Positions 52,600 to 60,000 of a DNA stretch of 60,000 nt are shown here, piece after piece. A model generated the notes under the pieces. The model was not told the DNA's origin. It worked only from the letters and a program-made list of their open reading frames with translations, and ran no database searches. How positions within the stretch are numbered: the first letter of the stretch is position 1; the number at the start of each line of letters is the position of its first letter. A program made the translations under genes and the position numbers. The stretch is from Apostichopus japonicus (taxonomy: Eukaryota > Echinodermata > Holothuroidea > Aspidochirotida > Stichopodidae): positions 12,679,501 through 12,739,500 of the forward strand of contig NC_092580.1 in assembly GCF_037975245.1 (NCBI RefSeq). Direction: 5' to 3'.

Positions 52600-52706
52600 A
52601 ATGGCTTATTGATTCGATACACAGTTCTTTGAGTTTTTGGTCGGACGGATAATACTCTTTTGTTAAAGAACATAACTGAGGTCTAAGAAATTACAGGAAA
52701 GTCCAA

Positions 52707-53462
52707 CTAAGACAGTAAAGATTGGTCAAATGGCAAGTATTGCCGACAAGATTTGCTCCCACAATGACATGGCTTCCTTTTCCTTCCATCCTCATTGTAT
52801 ACTGCAGTCTCTTCTCCGTAACTGTACGTCAACTCTTCCCCTTGGTGTATCTCTCTCAGAGCAAACAATGCCACCTTTGGTATATCGTTGTGCACCCTCA
52901 CTGGTACTTTGGATAAGTTAGGTTCGCAGGAGTGGTTGATGAACCTTCCCTTGTTACCCCTGTAGGTTGGATCAATGATCGTCTCTACCAGTTTGCCACC
53001 TTCCATGAACTCCCTCACGACTAAAATGTAATTAGGGTCGTCATCCCCTAAAAGTTTTGTCCTTCTCTGAGCTTCGACTTTGGATAAAATTTCTCCCGCG
53101 TATTCACAAACGAAACTGCTCTTGGGTATATCTACACATGCCCTCAAACCGAATCCTTTCTCCATCGTCGTGAAGACCTCGAGCTCAAATTTGGGTCCGT
53201 TTTGAACGATTCTGTTTGAGCATCGTTCGCCACACTCGCACATGGCGTTGCACTCTACTATGGGTTTGGTATCACTTCTTTGTTTGTCAACGGATGCTTC
53301 CTCCACTTTCATGAGCCTTCCATTCTTGTCATAGTTTGGTCCGAACCTTATTATACATGGGCACTGATTGCCACAGGATGGCGCTCCACAACGACATCCT
53401 TCAAAACCCACTTCGTCCGGGTCTTTATCGTACCCAGGTCCAGCAACATTGGTAGATGTGAA
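52707..53462 (-). CDS. SETMAR exon 2 (pre-SET, SET, post-SET)
   Basis: 251 codons plus TAG, entered in phase 0 through the acceptor TTTGCTTCAG. It encodes the whole catalytic region from FTSTNVAGPG onward. An upstream TTG at 53471 is inside the acceptor and is not a start. Confidence 0.95.
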   Translation of the reverse strand, partial: FTSTNVAGPGYDKDPDEVGFEGCRCGAPSCGNQCPCIIRFGPNYDKNGRLMKVEEASVDKQRSDTKPIVECNAMCECGERCSNRIVQNGPKFELEVFTTMEKGFGLRACVDIPKSSFVCEYAGEILSKVEAQRRTKLLGDDDPNYILVVREFMEGGKLVETIIDPTYRGNKGRFINHSCEPNLSKVPVRVHNDIPKVALFALREIHQGEELTYSYGEETAVYNEDGRKRKPCHCGSKSCRQYLPFDQSLLS

Positions 53463-55337
53463 CTGAAGCAAACAAATAAAAGGTGTCCATTTGATTTTTT
53501 ATGATATGATAAATATCACTCCTTTAAGTCAGCAATCAGTATTTCTATACAATTTGTATTGTTTGAGTAATCACCCTTTATTAGAGCCTATTCAATGTGA
53601 AAAGAGCTGAAGTACCTTTTCTAGCACACATGTAAATTCTTGAAAATCAGGATAAGCCGTAGAAACTTTACTGCACTTGAAATTGGTCTTTTGTTTCATT
53701 ATGAATGTGAACACTAAAGTAAAACAGATAGATACCCAGTAGCACAGTACCGAGAAGTGACATAGTTGAATACCACTATGCCTCTACTAACCATCATTCC
53801 CTTACTTTCCAGGCAGTTAGCCCCATGGTGTGGGCAACACTTCTGATTTGTGAATAGCCCAGAGTATTGTGCTACCATTGTGAATAACACAACACCTTTT
53901 TCTTATTCCCCTTGTTTTCAGGAGAATAGGCATACCCACAGTGACCAGAATCAATAATGGCAATTTGCTGGTGACTAATAGAACACATCATAAAAATGTG
54001 ACGATTAATCCAAAATGAAGTTGACAAATTAAACCAATATGGACAGTCTAAACCATGGCTTATACGATTTTTACAACATTAGACATTGAAAATGACTTTA
54101 TCACATACATCATATGCATACATTCTTTTGTGTCAGTGTAACAGTGTAGGCCTATTGATCTTCATTAATCGAAGCCCTCAGTTTCGATTGTAGTACTTGC
54201 AGATTTTGTCACATGGTTTTGCGCCTTCTTATGTTGCTTGCGTATGAATTTAACAGTAAAGTTTGCATGCTCCATTTAAATTAACACATGTTCAGAATAA
54301 ACGTATTCGCACAGGTCACAAACAAATCCAACAAGTTACCTTGACTACTTCGTTAAGTGGTAATTTTTTGATTGCCCTCCATTTTCCATACCTATCTTTG
54401 CTTCATTGTGCTATGATGATTACTTTTGTGTACAGTAGCTACTATGTTTCGTTCAAAGAATGATTAACTGTTACGCAGTACGGGTCAACCATGCTATTAA
54501 GTAGTTATTTTTTCATAGAACTCACTGTACTAATGTGCACTAGAAACAAAGGTACTAATTTAGAATCCGTACCATTCGACTATTTCTGTTAATCCATATC
54601 CCGCTTACTATCTCTCTCCCACATTCATGTAATCACTCCCTATCTCTACCTCCCGTTCTTCTATCTCCTAATCCTAACCGGATTCTACAGTTGTTATTCT
54701 GCCGATTCGAAGTAAGCTTTCCCATTCATATGGTACGGATTCTAAAGTTAGGCCGAAACAAATACATACTTCTAGAATTATGATTGAACTGTTATGGTGC
54801 AATAAGGTTTCGAAAATAGTGACTCGGGACAATCAGGCACAGATGAGCATCTAACTTTGCCCATGGAGACTGATGTTGACTGTATTTAGAATAAGTTACC
54901 ATTTTAAAAACCATCTAACACATATGAACACGGAAATAGTATATCTGCTGCTACCTAGGCCTACTGTACTAACGAAAATATCAAATCGGATGAATTTGAA
55001 GGTGCGTTCAAAAAATGGATCATTATTACCCTGTATGACTGACATAAATTCCTGAACAATTTCGACATCCCCAAAACGATGTTACCGATATAACAGAATT
55101 ACTGGATTCGATGTACTTGCCTGCGAGTTCAATTATGTCTAGTTCAATGTTACGTTAGTTCTTGTCCTAATCTACACGCTTTAGGCGTTAGGGTCTGGTT
55201 CCGCGAAAAGTAATTTGCATCTTAAATCTGATGATTGCAATATGACGAAATTTAACAAATTAACAAGCATTAGATCAGGATGAAATACCTATGTATTACA
55301 TTAGGTTACTTACGATGTATGAAGGTTCTTTGTCCAT
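52707..55337 (-). CDS. SETMAR-type histone-lysine methyltransferase, whole gene
   Basis: 259 residues from two coding exons (55337-55314 and 53462-52707). Expected to be a nuclear enzyme methylating histone H3, as reported for human SETMAR (H3K36); substrate here is inferred. Pre-SET: nine cysteines (C31, C33, C38, C42, C44, C79, C83, C85, C89) in the zinc-cluster pattern. SET: GFGLRACVDIP, FVCEYAGEIL (126-135), RFINHSCEPNL with the NHSC motif at 184-187, and ELTYSYG (218-224). Post-SET: CHCGSKSC (240-247). VAGPGYDKDP matches human VVGPGADIDP, and the end LPFDQSLLS matches LPFDSSLY, so this is the SET part alone. There is no mariner transposase, as expected because that fusion is specific to anthropoid primates. 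The gene converges on SUMF1. Confidence 0.93.
53463..55313. other. SETMAR intron
   Basis: A 1.85-kb minus-strand intron, GTAAGT to CTTCAG, AT-rich. Nothing else is recognised in it. Confidence 0.8.
55314..55337 (-). CDS. SETMAR exon 1 (8 codons)
   Basis: MDKEPSYI followed by a perfect GTAAGT donor; joining to exon 2 gives SYIFTSTNVAGPG, aligning with human FQYTPDHVVGPG. ATG context is GAGATGG. An earlier ATG five bases upstream is out of frame. The tiny exon is supported only by frame, donor and alignment. Confidence 0.75.
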
Positions 55338-55492
55338 CTCATCAAAACCAAATAGTCATCGGTGAACTTGCTCCAGCAAACATTGTTTTTCATGTAAAGC
55401 AGGGTGCATACCCATAAACGCTTAACTATTCGTCGTAAATTGTAGGCTCACGGAAGAAAGAAAAACGCGGATAAAGTTTATGCATTGCATTG

Positions 55493-55502
55493 TTTATTTA
55501 TT
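55493..55502 (-). terminator. Candidate polyadenylation signal of the 55919-57151 gene
   Basis: Two overlapping AATAAA hexamers (AATAAATAAA) on the minus strand about 420 nt after that gene's stop codon and only about 155 bp before the SETMAR start codon. Confidence 0.45.
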
Positions 55503-55918
55503 ACTAAATTTGTCGGCTAATTTGGTGAAAACTTGTTTAGTGCACAATAGTTATTACGAAATATCGAAAGGATTCAATGTACTGCCCAAGACATATATGC
55601 CAACTCTATAATACAAGATCTCCAAATATAGGCTATGTAAATAGATGATATAGAAATTAATTCAAGGAATGAGATGGTGAATTGACGGTCACAAGCTAGC
55701 TGGGGAGTCAAGCGGGTTGAAAGTGAAAATATTTCAGAAATTAAATAAAATCATCTGATCTTTAAGACAGTTTTTCCTCCATTTTCTTCAAAGTTTTAAT
55801 AAAATATCACGATCACGGAAGGACAACTGCCAATAAGTATAACAACGTTACACGTTGAACAAAATTTAACTTATTTTGGGGGAAGGGGCCGGGGCGGTCG
55901 TGACCCAGATTTCTTTAA

Positions 55919-57151
55919 TTATAATTTAAAATTATCGCTCTTTCTTTCTTGCGATCTTCGCAAGGGCAGATGAGTATCATTCGAGAGGTTGTGAATCGGA
56001 ACATTGAATACTCGAGAAGTATTTTCAACTTTCACATCGATCGACGGTTTCCTGTCGTCTATTCCAAACCGGTGCTTGCCCTTGTGAGTGTCAGTCAGTG
56101 CCCGATGGAGATCAATAGACGGAAATGTTACCGATCGTGCCATTTTGGGTCTTGTTTGAGCCAACCTTTGAACGACCTTTGACCTGACAGTGCTAACCTC
56201 GCTTTTCTCCTTTTCTTGGATGTAGTCAGTAGATACTGAGTGTCGTCGTAAATGAGCGAGACCACGTGACAGGCTCTCTTTGCTGTTATGCTTCGCTGTG
56301 ATATTGCTGTTTCGACATTGTTCTGCTTCGTTGAAATCATAGTTTACAATCCTAGCAGATTTTGAAGTCATAACATTTTCATGTTCAGAGGCTGTCTTCA
56401 TGTTTCTATATTTAGTTTGATCCTGCACAAAATTCTCTCTTGGAGGAGTCCCTTCACATGGTCGTACCTGTACACTGGTCTTTGGACGAACCGCGGTGAA
56501 TGTCCCAATTCTTACTCGCTTTGTCTCCATTGTCGTTGGCAATCTCTCATTTTTATCCGTTCTAGTATTTTCACCTCTTTTGGATTCTAAGTGACATTCG
56601 GTCCGCTTGACCAATAACAGCCAATCATCTTCACTATTGAACGAATCTTCAATGATTTCATCGTCTTTAGTTAATTCCATGACTCCATTATCAACTTCAA
56701 CAACTTGTGTTCCTTTCGGCACTGTTCTTTCATTCCCCTCTCCACTGCCACACCCAGCTGCAGCCTCAGCATCTCCAGCGGTCTCGGTAGTTTCCTTCGA
56801 TTCCCCCGTCGCGTCATCGCAAGCAAATGATGCTGAATCGATGAGTTTCGGCTTGTCTTTCATAGTCTTGTAGTCGGTACGATCATTGAAATTATTCATT
56901 TTAAATTTAGCTCGACTGAGAATATCTTTGGACGTTTCAATATTTCGTAAAGACATCGCCATGAAGTCTGTATGACCTACAACATCATTTTCGAGATCAA
57001 GTTGGAGATAATGGTTAACGTCTTCAGCCATCTTGGAATTATTTCCGTCATCCGTTTTTGTGATAATTTTTACCTCAGTGATTCCCTTGTAAACAACAAC
57101 TTCTTCTTCTTCCGTTTCTGATAAGGATGATTCAGCTTCTAAAACAGACAT
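55919..57151 (-). CDS. Unrecognised acidic/serine-rich protein, 410 aa
   Basis: I do not recognise the family. The frame is 411 codons from ATG (57151, AAGATGT) to TAA. A strong splice acceptor (TTTTCCTTTTCAG, exon from 57212) lies upstream, and the frame stays open back to it (KNFVHIHKGILFITPWKGFK), so this may instead be a terminal coding exon whose earlier exons I cannot find. The N-terminus is acidic (SLSETEEEEVVVYKG); around residues 175-190 lies an acidic patch (DDEIIEDSFNSEDDWLLLV); the C-terminal third is basic and serine-rich, with possible kinase-site motifs RRHSVS and ARSVTFPS. No signal peptide, transmembrane segment or known catalytic motif is seen, and it looks largely disordered. 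Length and unbiased composition support coding. It shares a strand with SETMAR, 581 bp apart. Confidence 0.7.
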   Translation of the reverse strand: MSVLEAESSLSETEEEEVVVYKGITEVKIITKTDDGNNSKMAEDVNHYLQLDLENDVVGHTDFMAMSLRNIETSKDILSRAKFKMNNFNDRTDYKTMKDKPKLIDSASFACDDATGESKETTETAGDAEAAAGCGSGEGNERTVPKGTQVVEVDNGVMELTKDDEIIEDSFNSEDDWLLLVKRTECHLESKRGENTRTDKNERLPTTMETKRVRIGTFTAVRPKTSVQVRPCEGTPPRENFVQDQTKYRNMKTASEHENVMTSKSARIVNYDFNEAEQCRNSNITAKHNSKESLSRGLAHLRRHSVSTDYIQEKEKSEVSTVRSKVVQRLAQTRPKMARSVTFPSIDLHRALTDTHKGKHRFGIDDRKPSIDVKVENTSRVFNVPIHNLSNDTHLPLRRSQERKSDNFKL

Positions 57152-57212
57152 CTTAAACCCTTTCCACGGTGTGATAAACAAAATCCCCTTATGAATATGC
57201 ACAAAATTCTTC

Positions 57213-59620
57213 CTGAAAAGGAAAACCTATAATTAACATGTTTCGCTGCGTGTCGTGTTACTGGTTTTGCAGACTAATTGCAGAATATCGTTTAAGGATA
57301 CAAAGTAAATCTCCCCTATAATGTTTTTCTTTGAGGGATCAAAACTCTATGAAGTTTTGTAATGTTAGCTCCAAATAAATCGTTACCAATTATGAGTGAA
57401 GCTGATCAGCTGTCGGCTCTTAATAAATTCCACAAAACGTCGAGCTCCACAATGGTCTAATGGATTGCAAAATGACTCTTTTAAATCACTGGATGTAATG
57501 GTAAGGGTTCACTGTCCTCGACATATAGATATAATTCTGTATATCGTGGTTGCGTGTGTGGTACGTTGGCTCTCTTAACATGACGGGATTCGTTGTCTCA
57601 TTAAACATGTCGTTTTGTTTGAACCATTGCCCCCAATGACTGTTTTAAGTATTTCAAGCTGTTAGTATTGTTTGTTTTGGTGTTGTTTTGTGGGGGTGGG
57701 GGTATTTTCACTATGGCATATGGTATTAAACTATGACATATATGAAGTGGGTAAGATCATTTTGAAATGTCAGTGAAAATTGAACAAGTTTTTCCCAAAC
57801 CTTCTTTAAATGTCATCAAGCTCTGGGGAATATACTGATGCATTGAGAGGATCTAAGATGATTAACATATTGTCGACATATACCGTCTATTTATCAAAGC
57901 TGGTGAACAACAATGAAGGTTTCCCTCTGAAATGACTCGTCCTTCCTTGTCAGTTTAGCTATTTCCTTTATCTGCTGTTGTTGTTGCTTTTATTTTGATA
58001 AACGCTTTATACTTATATAGCTTTAACTTACTAAAGCTTGTTTTGTATCTCTACGGCGACAAAATTCTTTCGAACGAAAAATCCTCGACAATTTTTCGTG
58101 CTGGGAGGAATCGATTATTCGATATTTCTGATAAGGACTATACACCTCTACCGCTACGTAATGTATATACGCATATCATAAGTAAAGCATTACAAAGCTA
58201 TTTTATTGCTGGTTTCTAATATCTGCCCCCTTGATGACCACCAAAAAATAGTTCCTTTTAAGACATGTTAATTGGTAATAAAAATGTCATAACTTTTTTG
58301 GTGAAATCCTTTACAATAGCGGTAGGTTACTATTTGTCGGTCTTATATATATGTTTATATCTATTATACACCCTGAAACGTCCAGTTGCGCAGGTGTTCC
58401 ACTTTGCACAATAACGTATCAAATATAAACGAATATGCATAAATAAGAGTGTGGCTGTGTAATTTCCAATATTACAAATTCACATTTTCCAGGTGAAAAC
58501 ATTCGATTTTGACACCAACTGGGTATCCATTTACAAACACTGTTTACCGTGGTCAAAATAATGTTGCCATCAGACCTCATCAGCAAAAACTGGCACCTCC
58601 AAACAACAACATTAACAGAGGGAAAAACATCAGTTCATGCCAGTGAAAGTTTTAGAAACATCTACAGAAAGTAATCCAAAAGATAGTTAATCGAGTTATA
58701 AAGGCTAAACGATGGAACTAAAAGACCGATTAGAAGTTTCTCAGTCTCACGGACTGGCTATGTTAAAGTGTAATATATCCTCTAGAAATATTCAACTGAA
58801 ATCTTGTATATATTTCCTGTCTAAAATTTTCCGGTGTACTTTGAATCACTATATATCACACTCAAAATATTGGCAATTTTAGCCGCGAATTATATCACAA
58901 AACGAAATAGTGTGCTTTTATTTTGAAAAATAAGGTTCAACGGAATCACAACTAATGTAAGTATGGCAAATGAAGAAAGTTCATCAAAGATGCCTTTAGC
59001 GTCTCTTTTTCGGTTTCATCGATCGACAGATCAAATATTTGCTCCTATATACCTCTAAAGCTGTTTCTTGTTAGCTCTCATTCTCTGTCTCTCTCATTTT
59101 ACGCTTTGCGTTTTCTATCGACCGAAAGAGAAATGTAAACATTTTGTTTGACCGACCCTTAGAGGCCAGACACTTTAAAAGTGACGGGAGAATAATCCCA
59201 GAACCACCTGACTATGGGAGCTGTGTAGTGAGGACTATAAACGCACAGACTAGGAAATTATTAAACACACAGTTGCTAATGTTAGACATTTAGATCCATG
59301 ACCCTCCTTAGTTTTGTATATAGACACAGATAAACATGATTCCATTTACACCAAGGGTTAATTGACTGGTTGAACGAGGTCTTATACAGGTATATAGACC
59401 ATCAGGGGTACTCAAGAAGGTCCTATGTCTTTTTGTACGAGGGCGAGAGAGAAATCCTTAGTTGATGCAAACGGACAGAGACTAAAACGAAGGATCTTTA
59501 TGCCTATATGGACAGAGCAATCTGCACGGTAGGCTGGTATAGGGTGCACTAGTCTAAAGTCTTAAATGGTCAAATGACACCGAATATGCTAGAAAGTCAA
59601 CTAATGGTCGTTAAAAAGTC
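57213..59620. other. Upstream of the 55919-57151 gene; no gene seen
   Basis: AT-rich sequence. It may hold the promoter or earlier exons of the minus-strand gene, but I could not identify a donor with a credible coding exon. No repeats of note before 59621. Confidence 0.5.
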
Positions 59621-59937
59621 TGTGAAGACTCGCGCAAAAAGAAACGTCTAATGCCGGTAAGCTGACCTAGTGTCGAATGAGGTGTTACATAAGTGTTAGA
59701 CACCACCATCCATCCCAGAAAATACACACACAGCTTGCTACCGTCGGTAATTAGACAGTAGTGTACAGTCATTACATACAGCTACGGTCATTACCCACAA
59801 CACAGTGTACATTGTAGCGATGGACATCTCAGGTCTAGATAAAAGATACGGTAACAATGTATCACGTTTTATTACTGTCTGCATTATGTAGCGGCAAGAG
59901 AAAAAATTTCACTTGCAAGGAACGGAAAGTTAACTTT
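59621..59937 (+). repeat. Dispersed repeat A, copy 2
   Basis: Second copy of the repeat at 19565-19880, same orientation and near full length. It starts TGTGAAGACTCGCGCAAAAA and ends at GGAAAGTTAA; directly after, CACTGGCGGATCC resembles a hAT-type end and may be another element cut by the window edge. Confidence 0.85.
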
Positions 59938-60000
59938 GTACACTGGCGGATCCAAAGGTGAACCAAAAAGTGTTTCCGAACATCCGCTAAATTATGATTG

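Larger units (their letters stand above)
48620..52706. other. Intergenic between convergent SUMF1 and SETMAR
   Basis: 4.1 kb between the two stop codons. It holds the probable 3' UTRs, candidate polyadenylation signals and MITE copy 3. G and C runs lie near 48980 and 49723. No additional gene is visible. Confidence 0.75.

Noticed and set aside
53463-53471. Start of the SET protein at a TTG at 53471
   Set aside because: That codon is in the splice acceptor TTTGCTTCAG; an upstream exon with ATG and GTAAGT joins in frame.
57152-57202. GTG start at 57202 for the 410-residue frame
   Set aside because: GTG is not a normal nuclear start codon; the next ATG at 57151 or splicing at 57212 explains the frame better.

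Overview
The window is AT-rich eukaryotic nuclear DNA: split genes with GT-AG introns of up to 13 kb, long non-coding stretches, microsatellites and small DNA transposons. The proteins look most like deuterostome orthologues (KLF15, SUMF1, SETMAR). A marine invertebrate deuterostome, probably an echinoderm and perhaps a sea cucumber, is my best guess, but nothing in the window proves the species. There is no prokaryotic, organellar or viral gene content.

Layout. 1-8181: no gene seen; a roughly 150-bp tandem repeat (1720-2130) and one copy of a hAT-type MITE (4058-4434). 8182-9579 (-): a 465-residue KLF15-like zinc-finger factor in one coding exon, with a possible TATA promoter near 10250. 15609-48619 (+): a complete nine-exon SUMF1 gene, the formylglycine-generating enzyme that activates sulfatases in the ER. 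I traced every exon junction; the joined frame is 494 codons plus stop. Its introns hold a second MITE copy, several tandem duplications, a fold-back repeat and a 2.5-kb element with inverted ends. 52707-55337 (-): a complete two-coding-exon SETMAR-type histone methyltransferase (259 aa) with no fused transposase; a third MITE copy lies just past its stop codon. 55919-57151 (-): an unrecognised 410-residue acidic/serine-rich open frame directly upstream of SETMAR. 57213-60000: no gene seen; a copy of a dispersed repeat that also occurs in SUMF1 intron 1.

Main points. SUMF1 and SETMAR stand tail to tail, as I recall for their human orthologues on 3p26, which suggests an ancient linkage. The SUMF1 N-terminus carries three copies of a histidine-rich module (37 histidines), striking because FGE is a copper enzyme. 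The protein also lacks one cysteine of a disulfide conserved in human FGE. The 2.5-kb intronic element contains arrays of nuclear-receptor half-sites with DR1, DR2, DR4 and DR5 spacing. The MITE family has 8-bp target duplications at all three copies, two of them perfect, pointing to recent mobility.
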